A stretch of 64,000 bases of DNA from assembly GCF_014651935.1 (NCBI RefSeq), contig NZ_BMXV01000005.1, positions 1-64,000 on the forward strand, read 5' to 3'. A model generated the notes under the pieces. That model was not told where the DNA came from. It saw only the letters and a program-made list of their open reading frames with translations, and made no database searches. Origin of the DNA: Marinobacter zhanjiangensis (GTDB taxonomy: Bacteria; Pseudomonadota; Gammaproteobacteria; Pseudomonadales; Oleiphilaceae). Shown in pieces: positions 1 through 8,139 of this stretch. How positions within the stretch are numbered: position 1 is the first letter of the stretch; each line of letters begins with the position of its first letter. The translations under genes were made by a program, and so were the position numbers.

Positions 1-102
1 CGTTGCGCTGCCTCGATTTGGAACCACCAAACCTTCGCCACCGCGCCTTGCTCTCAAGGCCCTCAGGGGCTCAGTAGATCAGCGAATTAACCGCACGGCA
101 CA
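1..102. other. Window edge, no gene seen
   Basis: No coding frame with recognisable product crosses this edge, and I see no clear hairpin plus T-run. It is the downstream flank of the minus-strand SDR gene that ends at 103. Confidence 0.4.
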
Positions 103-735
103 CTAGTCGTGCCCCAACTGTTCGGATGCCAGTGTGATCACGCCAGGCCCACCCGTCACTTCCCGTAAGAGGGTGGCCGCAATGGCACCGGCGCTAACCG
201 GATGATAGCGCTTGGGGATAAGGGGCGCCAGCAGACGGCTGGCCATCAGGCCCAGTTTCTCGGCCGGCCTGTTGTCCTCCCGCTCGGCGTCAATCAGCGA
301 GGGCCTTGCCAGTACTACTCGCTCAAACCCCATCCGGGCTACAGCCGATTCCACCTCTCCCTTGGTACGCAAATAAAAGCTCCGGCTCTTCGGATTCGCC
401 CCGAGGGCCGAGTTCAGGACAAACACGCTGGCGCCAGCGGCCCGGGCCTGCTCTGCGCAGGCAAGTACCAGATCGTGATCAACCCGATAGAAGGCCTGCT
501 TCGAGCCAGCCTGTTTAAGAGTCGTTCCGAGGCAGCAGATAACGGCATCGACCGCCCACCAGTCGGCCGGCGGCAGTGGCAGGTCAAAGGGAGTGATCGG
601 GTTGTGGGCCTTTCCGGGGGACCCCAGCGGCCGACGGGTGGGAGCCACGATGGTTTCGAACCTGCCATCCTGACAGGCCTGATCCAGCACCTGGCTGCCG
701 ACGGCACCTGTTGCTCCAAGAATCATCAGCTTCAT
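103..735 (-). CDS. Atypical SDR, NAD(P)H-binding oxidoreductase-like (TIP30/HTATIP2-type)
   Basis: The 210-residue protein starts with a Rossmann dinucleotide loop GATGAVG at residues 7-13. It also carries Ser109 and a Tyr121-x3-Lys125 pair in the positions of the SDR catalytic residues. The compact length and the phrase NSALGA fit the atypical SDR family related to TIP30 and bacterial NAD-dependent epimerase/dehydratase-like proteins. The fold and cofactor binding are well supported; the substrate is unknown. It has no signal peptide, so it is probably cytoplasmic. It is transcribed away from the glutaredoxin gene at 912, with about 175 bases between them, and appears monocistronic within the window. 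Confidence 0.85.
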   Translation of the reverse strand: MKLMILGATGAVGSQVLDQACQDGRFETIVAPTRRPLGSPGKAHNPITPFDLPLPPADWWAVDAVICCLGTTLKQAGSKQAFYRVDHDLVLACAEQARAAGASVFVLNSALGANPKSRSFYLRTKGEVESAVARMGFERVVLARPSLIDAEREDNRPAEKLGLMASRLLAPLIPKRYHPVSAGAIAATLLREVTGGPGVITLASEQLGHD

Positions 736-911
736 CGGGACCTCCTGTTAACCGCCAGCAAAGACTGCAAATCGGGGCGGATCGCTGTTCCGGTTGTTAT
801 CGGATCGACCGGATGAAGTGATATCCTCGCGCACCGCTATCAAGTACGCAAATCCAGCCGGGATGCCGACAACCGGCAAGTCACCTTCAATCCGGAGTTT
901 GAGCCTTACCC

Positions 912-1304
912 ATGAGAGTTATTATTCGCTATTTTTTCCGCACCCTGCGCCTGGTCCTGACGCCCTTCATGCTGCTGAGTGAAAAGCTCAGCACGCCCAA
1001 GGGCATGACCCGCGCCGCTGAAGATCAGGCCCTCGTCGACGAGGCCAGCAAAGATCTCGCTCTGTACCAGTTCAGCGCCTGTCCGTTCTGCATCAAGGTA
1101 CGCAAGGAAATGGCCCGGCTGGGTCTGAACATTGAAACCCGCGATGCCCAGCACGACCCACAGCATCGTGCAGCACTGGAGACTGGCGGCGGTCGCATCA
1201 AGGTGCCTTGCCTGAAGATTCGTCAGGATGATGGCAGTGAGCGATGGCTGTACGAGTCTGCCGATATCAAGGCGTGGCTGCAGGAACGATTCGAGCCGGC
1301 CTGA
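912..1304 (+). CDS. Membrane-anchored glutaredoxin-like protein
   Basis: This 130-residue protein has a thioredoxin-fold domain with a glutaredoxin-type active site Cys57-Pro-Phe-Cys60 preceded by YQFSA. The first 22 residues are hydrophobic with basic residues (MRVIIRYFFR...), so it is probably tethered to the inner membrane by an uncleaved N-terminal helix. The redox domain covers about residues 48-128 and the C terminus fits a single glutaredoxin fold including a GGGRIKVPCL segment with the cis-Pro. Glutaredoxins reduce disulfides or glutathione adducts; the target is unknown. It lies 71 bases before the SlyD-like gene on the same strand. Confidence 0.85.
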   Translation: MRVIIRYFFRTLRLVLTPFMLLSEKLSTPKGMTRAAEDQALVDEASKDLALYQFSACPFCIKVRKEMARLGLNIETRDAQHDPQHRAALETGGGRIKVPCLKIRQDDGSERWLYESADIKAWLQERFEPA

Positions 1305-1375
1305 TTGCAGGGGCCACTGCAGCCAATGCCGCTGCTGGTTATAATGGGGCACTTTGAACCATCGCAGAGGACCCT

Positions 1376-1855
1376 ATGCCCATCGAAAAGAATCAAGTGG
1401 TCCTGTTCCACTACAGTGTCAGTGATGAACAGGGCAATGTTGTTGAAGACTCCCGTGGCGGCGAGCCGAACGCCTACCTGCATGGCCACGGCGGCATTAT
1501 CCGCGGCCTGGAAGAAGCCCTGGAGGGGCGCCACGCCGGCGAAAACTTCAGTGTTACCGTCGCGCCGGATAAAGCCTACGGTCCGCGCAAGCCCGATGCC
1601 ATTCAGCGTGTGCCGATCAAGCATCTGACCGGTGCCAGACGCTGGAAACCTGGCATGATCGCCCAGGTGAAAACCGAGCAGGGCCCTCGCCATGTGGTTG
1701 TCGCCAAGGTCGGCCACAAGTTTGCCGATGTCGACACCAACCATCCCATGGCCGGTAGAACCCTGACCTTCGATATCGACATCATTGAAGTACGCGCAGC
1801 CGATGCCGAAGAGCTGGCTCACGGCCATGCGCATGGACCGGGTGGGCATCATTGA
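1376..1855 (+). CDS. slyD: FKBP-type peptidyl-prolyl isomerase, SlyD-like
   Basis: The 159-residue protein has the SlyD arrangement: a split FKBP domain at the N terminus (VVLFHYSVSDEQGNVVEDS, then IRGLEEALEGRHAGE), an insert-in-flap chaperone domain at about residues 70-120, and a short histidine-rich tail (HGHAHGPGGHH). SlyD proteins catalyse prolyl isomerisation and act as chaperones, and in Escherichia coli the tail binds nickel. The tail here is much shorter than the E. coli one and lacks cysteines, so metal storage is probably reduced. It starts at an ATG after a plausible AGAGGA Shine-Dalgarno and sits 48 bases before the phosphoesterase gene. Confidence 0.9.
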   Translation: MPIEKNQVVLFHYSVSDEQGNVVEDSRGGEPNAYLHGHGGIIRGLEEALEGRHAGENFSVTVAPDKAYGPRKPDAIQRVPIKHLTGARRWKPGMIAQVKTEQGPRHVVVAKVGHKFADVDTNHPMAGRTLTFDIDIIEVRAADAEELAHGHAHGPGGHH

Positions 1856-1903
1856 GGTAAAGACTCATTCCTCATGAGGTAAAAAGTGATATAGGGCTGA
1901 AGC

Positions 1904-2359
1904 ATGCAACTCGGCGTAATAGCAGACACCCACAGCAAAATGCGTCCCCAAGCCCTGGACGTATTGCAAGGCTCGGACCTGATCCTTCACGCCGGTGACG
2001 TCGGGCGGGACGAGGTTCTGGAAGCGCTGGACGCGATCGCGCCGGTGGTGGCGATTCGCGGCAATATCGACAAAACAGGCCGTGCTGCGAATCTTCCCGA
2101 TGTTCGGGATCTGGAATTTCTCGGTCACGCGTTCTACATGCTTCACGACGTCAAAACCCTCAACATGGATCCGCAAGGTCGCTACCGTGTGGTTGTCGCC
2201 GGCCATTCCCACAAACCCCGTAACGAGTGGATCGGCGACGTGCTCTACTTCAATCCGGGCGGTGCCGGGCCCCGGCGCTTTACTCTGCCGATCACGGTAG
2301 GGCGGCTGGAGGTGAGCGAAGACCGGGTGGCTGGCGAAATCATCGAACTGCCGACTTGA
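1904..2359 (+). CDS. YfcE/MJ0936-family metallophosphoesterase
   Basis: This 151-residue protein has all core metallophosphoesterase motifs: Asp8-x-His10 at the N terminus, Gly31-Asp32, Gly53-Asn54 and GHSH at 100-103, followed by FNPGG. These form the di-metal site of the YfcE-like phosphodiesterases. The size is typical of the single-domain family. Family members hydrolyse artificial phosphodiesters, and the physiological substrate is usually unknown. It follows the slyD-like gene on the same strand by 48 bases, so co-transcription is possible. Confidence 0.9.
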   Translation: MQLGVIADTHSKMRPQALDVLQGSDLILHAGDVGRDEVLEALDAIAPVVAIRGNIDKTGRAANLPDVRDLEFLGHAFYMLHDVKTLNMDPQGRYRVVVAGHSHKPRNEWIGDVLYFNPGGAGPRRFTLPITVGRLEVSEDRVAGEIIELPT

Positions 2360-2460
2360 TTGGTTGGGCCCGCCACAAACCGGATCGAAAGGGTTTTTAT
2401 AAAGGTAGCGTGGCTGGCAGAGTGGTAGCTGGTAGCTGACATCAGCACACAGGAGGTCAC

Positions 2461-2925
2461 GTGACTTTTGAACACATCGTTCAGATAAACGACCTGACCA
2501 GGCCAGAGTTGCCGATGCTGACTCGATTCCAGGTATGGGAAGGTCTGGCGCTCCGGGCCCGGCGCCCGGACAAGTTCCTGGTAGGCGTTGACGATTACGA
2601 GATTCTTGAGCGAGAGCCGGCCTGGATGAAACGGTGCCTGCAGCTGCCGGGGCTTGAGGTGGTTGATGAAGTCACATTCTGGCATGAGGCGAGAATCGAA
2701 TATCGAACTCGGCCAACCAACACCGTTCCGGCGGCCTCGCTTGTGATGGATATTGAAGAGCCGGAACCGGGGGCGCTTTTTGTCCGCTTCCGCTATCACA
2801 CCGCGAGCATCGAGAATCCGGGGGATTCGATGCCCTATGACCAGTATCTCCACGAGGCGTATGTGGCCACAGACGTTGAAACCATCCAGATCATACGGCA
2901 GCTGGCCGAGACCGGGGCGTTCTGA
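2461..2925 (+). CDS. SRPBCC superfamily protein, DUF1857/AtaL-like
   Basis: The 154-residue protein begins at GTG, placed eight bases after a strong AGGAGG Shine-Dalgarno, which decides the start. The sequence (FEHIVQINDL near the start, LTRFQVWEGL, then LVMDIEEPEPGALFVRFRY) matches the DUF1857/AtaL-like branch of the START/Bet v1 fold, which forms a hydrophobic ligand cavity. No enzymatic residues are evident and no function is assigned. It is flanked by a 100-base non-coding stretch upstream and a convergent YqeY gene downstream. Confidence 0.75.
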   Translation: MTFEHIVQINDLTRPELPMLTRFQVWEGLALRARRPDKFLVGVDDYEILEREPAWMKRCLQLPGLEVVDEVTFWHEARIEYRTRPTNTVPAASLVMDIEEPEPGALFVRFRYHTASIENPGDSMPYDQYLHEAYVATDVETIQIIRQLAETGAF

Positions 2926-3081
2926 AGCCGATAAAAGCCCGGGGCGAGCGTTCAGGTGCTGGTGAAGAAGATCACGCGCCATTACCGGAAACACCGGTGA
3001 AACCACGCCCCGGAAGAAGACCTGGCTGATGCCAGGATCCATGGATCAGTCTGAACCGGGCCTTGCGGATTGCCCCTGTGG

Positions 3082-3537
3082 TCAGCCGGCCAGTTGCTCC
3101 CGAACCTTCTTGCTCAGGTGCCCCATATCAACCCGCCCGATCACCTGCGGCTTCAGCTCGTTCATCACGCGCCCCATGTCCTGCATGCCCTGGGCGTCGG
3201 TTGAGCTGATGGTGGTGCGGATAAGGGCATCCAGGTCATCTTCGGACAGGGCTCCGGGCATGAATTCCTCGATCACTACCATTTCCGCCCTTTCCTTGTC
3301 GCCCAGATCCTCCCGGCCGGCCTCATCGTATTGCGCAGCCGCGTCGCGGCGCTGTTTGAGCATTTTGTCCAGCACTTTCAGCACGTCTTCGTCACTCAGG
3401 TCGCGGCGTTCATCAATCTCGATCTGCTTGATCGCGGATTGAGCCATACGCAGCGTACCGAGCCGTGTTTTATCTTTGTTTCGCATCGCGCTTTTTACAG
3501 CGTTGTTCAGTTGCCCCTGGAGTGATTCGTCCGTCAC
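3082..3537 (-). CDS. GatB/YqeY domain protein
   Basis: The 151-residue protein is a complete YqeY-family sequence, with the typical opening (LQGQLNNAVKSAMRNKDK), the central IEIDERRDLSDEDVLKVL region and the closing IGRVDMGHLSKKVREQL. The fold is the tRNA-binding YqeY domain found at the C terminus of the GatB amidotransferase subunit. Free-standing copies are common in proteobacteria, often near rpsU, dnaG and rpoD, but that neighbourhood is absent here. Its role is unproven; a link to tRNA amidation is only inferred from the domain. Confidence 0.9.
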   Translation of the reverse strand: MTDESLQGQLNNAVKSAMRNKDKTRLGTLRMAQSAIKQIEIDERRDLSDEDVLKVLDKMLKQRRDAAAQYDEAGREDLGDKERAEMVVIEEFMPGALSEDDLDALIRTTISSTDAQGMQDMGRVMNELKPQVIGRVDMGHLSKKVREQLAG

Positions 3538-3931
3538 TGTCTGTCTCCTTCTCTATGAAAAACCGGTACGGAAAACCGGGATATATCTGCTCTTGGCGTC
3601 TTTCGGTGGACTGTTCCAAGAATGGCAAACGAAGCAACACAAGAATAGATCTGTTCCGATTATCTGTCGATTAGCGATTGAAAGATAAGGGGCAGGTCTC
3701 GCCTTTTGCCTCCGAAGCCGGAACAGAACCAGTTTATCGATCTCGCTGACGGAGTTCCTCCGCAACAGGATGCTGGCGCTGAGTCGGTCGGCAGCGGGGC
3801 AGCCGCCGAGTACTTCTGGCAACCTGCGGTCAGGCTTTAATTGCACAGAATTGATCTGTGTCGAAGCAGTTGGTTTTGCGGCAGGTGACGCTTATGCTGA
3901 GCAAACAAATTTCCCATTCCGGAGCCGCTTT
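3538..3931. other. Intergenic region, about 390 bases
   Basis: This lies between the divergent yqeY-like gene and the membrane protein gene at 3932. I see no convincing coding frame; a 97-codon minus-strand frame at 3553-3846 has no recognisable motif or ribosome site. The stretch at 3555-3585 has a short direct repeat of an ACCGG-type unit. It presumably carries both promoters, but no box is clear enough to call. Confidence 0.4.
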
Positions 3932-4387
3932 ATGAGTCTGGCTGTTGCACTACATGTTCTCTCTGCCGTGATCTGGGTTGGCGGCATGTTTTTCGCCTAT
4001 ATGGCCATGCGGCCGGCGGTAGTCGAGGTGATTGATGCGTCTCAAAGGGGCGTACTCTGGTGTCATACCCTGTCACGGTTTTTCCGGTGGGTATGGGCGG
4101 CCGTGATCCTGTTGCTGGTAACCGGTTACTGGATGGTTTTCAGCGTATTCGGTGGCATGGCCGGGGCCGGCTGGCATATCCACGCCATGCAGGGGCTGGG
4201 GATTGTGATGATCCTGCTCTATTTTCATGTCTATTTCGCGCCCTTCCGGCGGCTGAAGCAGGCCGTTGCCAACAAGGATCCCCAGGAAGGTGGGCGCCAG
4301 GTGGGACAGATCCGCAAGCTGGTCGGCATTAACCTGATTCTTGGGCTTATCGTGGTGGCGATCGGTGCCGGCGGCAGGTATCTGTAA
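3932..4387 (+). CDS. CopD-family integral membrane protein
   Basis: The start is placed at the ATG at 3932, 54 codons inside the longest frame, because GGAG lies just upstream and the hydrophobic sequence begins there. The 151-residue protein has four predicted membrane helices. The first contains ALHVLSAVIWVGGMFFAY, and later ones carry HTLSRFF and YFHVYF. These histidines and the overall layout match the CopD/putative copper-resistance or heme-associated membrane family. Copper export is not demonstrated for such stand-alone short members. The neighbours give no metal context. Confidence 0.7.
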   Translation: MSLAVALHVLSAVIWVGGMFFAYMAMRPAVVEVIDASQRGVLWCHTLSRFFRWVWAAVILLLVTGYWMVFSVFGGMAGAGWHIHAMQGLGIVMILLYFHVYFAPFRRLKQAVANKDPQEGGRQVGQIRKLVGINLILGLIVVAIGAGGRYL

Positions 4388-4451
4388 ATTGGAAGGCCCC
4401 GGGTTTGGCGGAGTCGCCGGATTGTCAGTGGTGGTTAAAGAGGCAGCTTAA

Positions 4452-5309
4452 ATGACGACAGAAAAACCGGGCGGCCTGGGAATCAAAACCCGCCTGTTTC
4501 AAGTCATTTTCGAATCAGACACCCGCCTGGCCAAAGGCTTTGATGTTTTTTTGGCTTTGCTCATATTTTTCAGCGTCGGGATTATTCTCCTGGACAGCGT
4601 TCCGGAATATCATGCCCGCTTCGGTGAGCTCTTTTACAGGTTGGAATGGGGTGTAACGCTACTGTTTACTCTTGAACTCGGCCTGCGTATTTATTGCCTG
4701 GAGAAGCCGAAGCTCTATCTGAAAAGTTTTTACGGAGTTGTCGACGTTCTGGCTGTCATGCCTACCTGGCTGGCACTCCTGTTCCCGGGTGCACAGACCC
4801 TCGTCGTATTGCGCTTACTGCGTACCCTTCGCCTGTTACGGGTACTGGAAATGATGACGGTAGTGGGCGAGGGCCGCCTGCTGATGGACGCTTTGCTTCG
4901 CAGCCGGGACCAGATCCTGCTTTTTCTGTTCACAGTGCTGATGGTCGTGACCATCTTTTCTTCTCTGCTTTATCTCATTGAACCGGCGGAAGCAGGCTTT
5001 ACCAGTATTCCCGTATCCATTTACTGGGGAATCGTGACACTGACGACAGTGGGCTATGGCGATATCACACCCGTTACACCCTGGGGTCAGTTTATTTCCA
5101 TGATGATCATGTTGACGGGTTACTCGATTATTGCGCTTCCCGTTGGCGTTTTTTCCGCGGAAGTTATTCGCTCCCTGCGTGCAGAACGATACTCTGATCA
5201 AGCCTGTCCGGGATGCGGCAAACATCGACATGAGAATGACGCCAACTACTGTAAATATTGCGGTACCTGGCTTGATGAAGAGAAACCGGAGCCGGGGGGC
5301 TCCGGGTGA
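4452..5309 (+). CDS. Voltage-gated potassium channel with C-terminal zinc ribbon
   Basis: The 285-residue protein has six transmembrane helices and a pore loop. The selectivity filter TVGYGD is at residues 199-204. The S4 helix has arginines at every third position (Arg121, 124, 127, 130), as in voltage sensors. The cytosolic tail ends in a four-cysteine zinc ribbon, Cys252-x2-Cys255 and Cys267-x2-Cys270, which is an uncommon addition to a Kv-type subunit. The family forms inner-membrane tetramers conducting K+. The ribbon could act in assembly or as a regulatory switch, but that is inference. A candidate terminator follows at 5345. Confidence 0.9.
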   Translation: MTTEKPGGLGIKTRLFQVIFESDTRLAKGFDVFLALLIFFSVGIILLDSVPEYHARFGELFYRLEWGVTLLFTLELGLRIYCLEKPKLYLKSFYGVVDVLAVMPTWLALLFPGAQTLVVLRLLRTLRLLRVLEMMTVVGEGRLLMDALLRSRDQILLFLFTVLMVVTIFSSLLYLIEPAEAGFTSIPVSIYWGIVTLTTVGYGDITPVTPWGQFISMMIMLTGYSIIALPVGVFSAEVIRSLRAERYSDQACPGCGKHRHENDANYCKYCGTWLDEEKPEPGGSG

Positions 5310-5344
5310 TGGAAGACCGGAACCGATCTGTTTCGTGATTGTTT

Positions 5345-5377
5345 TTCGGGCTGACTCTGTTCGCCCGAAGCCGGTTT
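5345..5377 (+). terminator. Candidate rho-independent terminator after K+ channel gene
   Basis: Seven-base perfect arms TTCGGGC (5345-5351) and GCCCGAA (5363-5369) flank an 11-base loop and are followed within five bases by TTTT. The U-run is short, so this is moderate. It abuts the stop of the convergent gene at 5379. Confidence 0.4.
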
Positions 5378-5378
5378 T

Positions 5379-7373
5379 CTAGCGCCCCGAGGCCCAGCTG
5401 CCTTTTGCCAGCTCCATGGCCCGGTTAACGTCCTCTGCGGGAATGTTGCCCGGGTCACCCTTTTCGAGCGGGTCATAGTGAAATACGTACAGGCGGGAGA
5501 CGAACTCGGCCACCGGTAGCGAGGCTTCGCCATAACGCTCGTTGTGGCCCTGGGTTGAGGTGACGATGCCCTGGCCCCAGTTCTGCCCGCTGTCGTTGTT
5601 GGGGTTAAAAAAGTAGACCCGCATGGTTTTGTCTGTGTCCAGCGCCACCCGCTGGATGGTGATTGCGTGCCAGCCAAGGAACCGCGTGGCGCTGTCGGTC
5701 ACGGCAATGCCGGCCGGTTGCGGATTGATGACCGGAATGTCGCCGTTGTAGAAGGGGTGATAGGCGGCATAAAAATCGCGAACAAACCCTTCGAAGTCCT
5801 TGAGGCCACCGGTAAACACATCGACGGCGATGCGAAACCCGTGGCCGACATGATCGCCATGGAATTCTGCGTTGACCCATTTGTGGGGGTCTTCCCCGCG
5901 CCCGACACTGCGTCGACCCATTTCAAAATAGATGCGATCCAGGTGCGGCACGGTCAGCAGGGATACCGCATCCACATCCACCGACGGCTCGGTCGCCAGC
6001 CCGGCGCCAAGCTCCCGCGACGATATGCTGTTACCTTCAAAGCGCATCACGATTTCATCGTCCCGCGCCGCCCAGGCAAGGATCCGCAGCATTTCTGCCG
6101 GCATGTTATAGGCCCACATGGACAGGGCGCGGGTGGACTGACAGGTGGGATAGTTTCCCTGTCCGATGCCCAGCGGGCGCCCAAGCACATTGAGCACGTC
6201 GGCCAGCAAAAAGCATTCGGGGGAACGGCTGCTGCCGAACACGGCCTCAATCTTCTCGGCCGCAGCGTCGCAGAGCGACAGGCGTATCTGGCGCCAAAGG
6301 GAAGGCGCCACCGGGGGCGAGTAGAGAATGCCCCGCTCGAGCATCATGGCCAGGCCATAGGCGCACTGGCTGGTCTCTGGAAACAGGGCTTCGTCAATCA
6401 GGCGATGAATCAACGCGGGGTAGCAGTGAAAAGCGTCGGCACCTGTGTAGCTCAGCCCCAGGGCCGTGGGAATCAGCTCGTTCCAGCGCTCACGCAGGTA
6501 GCGTATGAACACCGGCATGTAGGCCGACACCAGGCCGGTAGAGTGCATGGCCCCGGCGAAAGCGATGGCCTCCTGTAGCAGGGTGGCATCGTCCATTTCC
6601 GCCAATCGTTCAGCATAGACCTCAAAGCCGGGATCTTCACGGCAGCCCTCGGTGGGGCTGAACACGGCGTTAATCAGTTGCACTGCGTTGTCGCTGACTT
6701 CGCCACCCAGCGCGTCCGGTTTCTCCAGGCAGACCGCTATCTGGGTCACCATGTGTTTGACACCCGCGACCTGGACGGGGCGTTGCGCGAGAATGCGCCA
6801 CACTTCGGCGACCAGATCTTCCAGGAGGTTTTCGTAGCCCAGATGCTGCAGCAGGTAGCGATACAGGTTCTGAACGGCGTAGCCGAGCTGTTCGGGCCGC
6901 AGCCGGTCGCTCTCATGCAGATCACCAACGACCAGGTCGAGATTCATCGCCAGTACCTGGGCGAGAAAGTGATGGGCGTGTTCCGCCGAAATAGACGCGT
7001 GAGTGTAATCGCCTTTGGCCACCGCCAGAAGACGAATCTGGCTCAGGCATTCAACCAGTGTTGCGGTCGGGTCCCCGTGGCGAACCGTGCGTGCGGCCAG
7101 GGAGGGCACCAGTGTCTGGGGATAGTCCCAGTCGCTTCCACCAAACAGGCCCGCTGACTCAATGGCCGGTACGCGTTCGTAAAGTGCTTCCAGTCCTTCC
7201 TGGCTGAGCATCAGGGGTTTTGCCGCATCGATCACCTCGAAGACCGGCGAGACGCCATGAATGGCATTGGCTTCCGCAAGGCGTTTGATGGCCGTGTCAA
7301 GCGCCGTCAGCAGCTCGGCTGATGCGCCGTTGCCGTTGTTTGGGTCTTCTGATTCATCGTTGGCTCTGGTCAT
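5379..7373 (-). CDS. Uncharacterised 664-residue protein with papain-like C-terminal motifs
   Basis: I do not recognise this protein as a named family. It has no signal peptide or membrane helix, and the N-terminal 390 residues look mainly helical. The C-terminal third has motifs in the order of a clan CA cysteine peptidase. Gln405-x5-Cys411 (GQGNYPTCQSTRALSMW) has the same six-residue step as Gln19/Cys25 of papain. GWHAITI follows with His569, then YFFNPNN with Asn590 and Asn592. The fold assignment is inference from motif order and spacing; it could be a peptidase, a transglutaminase-like enzyme or an inactive relative. A second histidine cluster, HGDHVGHG, is at 505-512. It is transcribed in the same direction as tenA upstream, with a 59-base gap. 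Confidence 0.7.
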   Translation of the reverse strand: MTRANDESEDPNNGNGASAELLTALDTAIKRLAEANAIHGVSPVFEVIDAAKPLMLSQEGLEALYERVPAIESAGLFGGSDWDYPQTLVPSLAARTVRHGDPTATLVECLSQIRLLAVAKGDYTHASISAEHAHHFLAQVLAMNLDLVVGDLHESDRLRPEQLGYAVQNLYRYLLQHLGYENLLEDLVAEVWRILAQRPVQVAGVKHMVTQIAVCLEKPDALGGEVSDNAVQLINAVFSPTEGCREDPGFEVYAERLAEMDDATLLQEAIAFAGAMHSTGLVSAYMPVFIRYLRERWNELIPTALGLSYTGADAFHCYPALIHRLIDEALFPETSQCAYGLAMMLERGILYSPPVAPSLWRQIRLSLCDAAAEKIEAVFGSSRSPECFLLADVLNVLGRPLGIGQGNYPTCQSTRALSMWAYNMPAEMLRILAWAARDDEIVMRFEGNSISSRELGAGLATEPSVDVDAVSLLTVPHLDRIYFEMGRRSVGRGEDPHKWVNAEFHGDHVGHGFRIAVDVFTGGLKDFEGFVRDFYAAYHPFYNGDIPVINPQPAGIAVTDSATRFLGWHAITIQRVALDTDKTMRVYFFNPNNDSGQNWGQGIVTSTQGHNERYGEASLPVAEFVSRLYVFHYDPLEKGDPGNIPAEDVNRAMELAKGSWASGR

Positions 7374-7432
7374 ACTGTCCTATCCTTCAATGAACCTCAG
7401 GGCATGTCAACTGGGCCCCCGTTGACACTCAA

Positions 7433-8101
7433 TCAATCGCTCAGCTTCAGCCCCATCTCCCAGAAATCGATCTCAAGCCGGGTTGCGTCGCTGAAGATGC
7501 GGGTGAGTTGCTGAAAGCGAGCGGGGGAGACATCAGCCAGCCGCTCATCCAGCCAGCGGATTTCCGCGTGCATGGCTTCCTGGAACTCATCGCTTTCATA
7601 CATGGCGATCCAGGCATCGTACGGGTTGTCGTCACCGCGAATGGTTTCCGCCCGGCTGTTCAGCCGGTTGGCGATTTCGCCATAACCCACCATGCAGGGT
7701 GACAGCGCAACGTGCAGGTCCAGCAGGTCGCCGCGGTTGCCGGCGTCCAGCACATAGCGTGTATACGCGAGGGTGGCGCGGGCTTCCGGCAGGTTGGCCA
7801 GCTCTTCCTCGGATATCCCCCATTCCTTGCAGTAGTCGATGTGCAGGCCCAGCTCCACGTCCACGATGGCTTGCAGGCCTTCCTTGGCCTGGCGGAGGTC
7901 CGACAGGGTCGGGCTTTTGTAGGCGGCCAGGGCGAAGGCCCGGGCAAACTGGATCAGAAAAAGATAGTCCTGCTTCAGGTAGTGCTGGAACGCCTCCGGC
8001 GCCAGCGATGCATTGCCCAGCTGCTGCACGAAGCTGTGTTCTATGTAGGCGCACCATTCCGTCTGGCAGCTGCTTTTCAGGTCTTCAAACTGGTAGGGCA
8101 T
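7433..8101 (-). CDS. tenA: TenA-family thiaminase II / aminopyrimidine hydrolase
   Basis: The 222-residue protein has the all-helical TenA fold. It has Asp45 in KQDYLFLIQFARAFA, the catalytic cysteine Cys136 in SPCMVGYGEI, and a glutamate near the C terminus (RLEIDFWEMG). TenA salvages thiamin breakdown products by hydrolysing aminomethylpyrimidines or thiamin. No thiamin-biosynthesis genes or TPP riboswitch are nearby, so a stand-alone salvage role is likely. It lies between a GST gene and the uncharacterised 664-residue gene, all on the minus strand, and may be co-transcribed with the latter. Confidence 0.9.
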   Translation of the reverse strand: MPYQFEDLKSSCQTEWCAYIEHSFVQQLGNASLAPEAFQHYLKQDYLFLIQFARAFALAAYKSPTLSDLRQAKEGLQAIVDVELGLHIDYCKEWGISEEELANLPEARATLAYTRYVLDAGNRGDLLDLHVALSPCMVGYGEIANRLNSRAETIRGDDNPYDAWIAMYESDEFQEAMHAEIRWLDERLADVSPARFQQLTRIFSDATRLEIDFWEMGLKLSD

Positions 8102-8139
8102 TGGATCTCCTGAGTCATCGGGTCCGGTTTTGAGGCAAT

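Noticed and set aside
202..816. Plus-strand frame of 204 codons over the first SDR gene
   Set aside because: It is antisense to a well-supported Rossmann protein and has no recognisable motif.
3553..3846. Minus-strand 97-codon frame in the 3.5-3.9 kb gap
   Set aside because: No ribosome site, no family motif and irregular composition; more likely chance.
7374..8139. TPP riboswitch near tenA
   Set aside because: The flanks of tenA are too short and lack the conserved riboswitch core.
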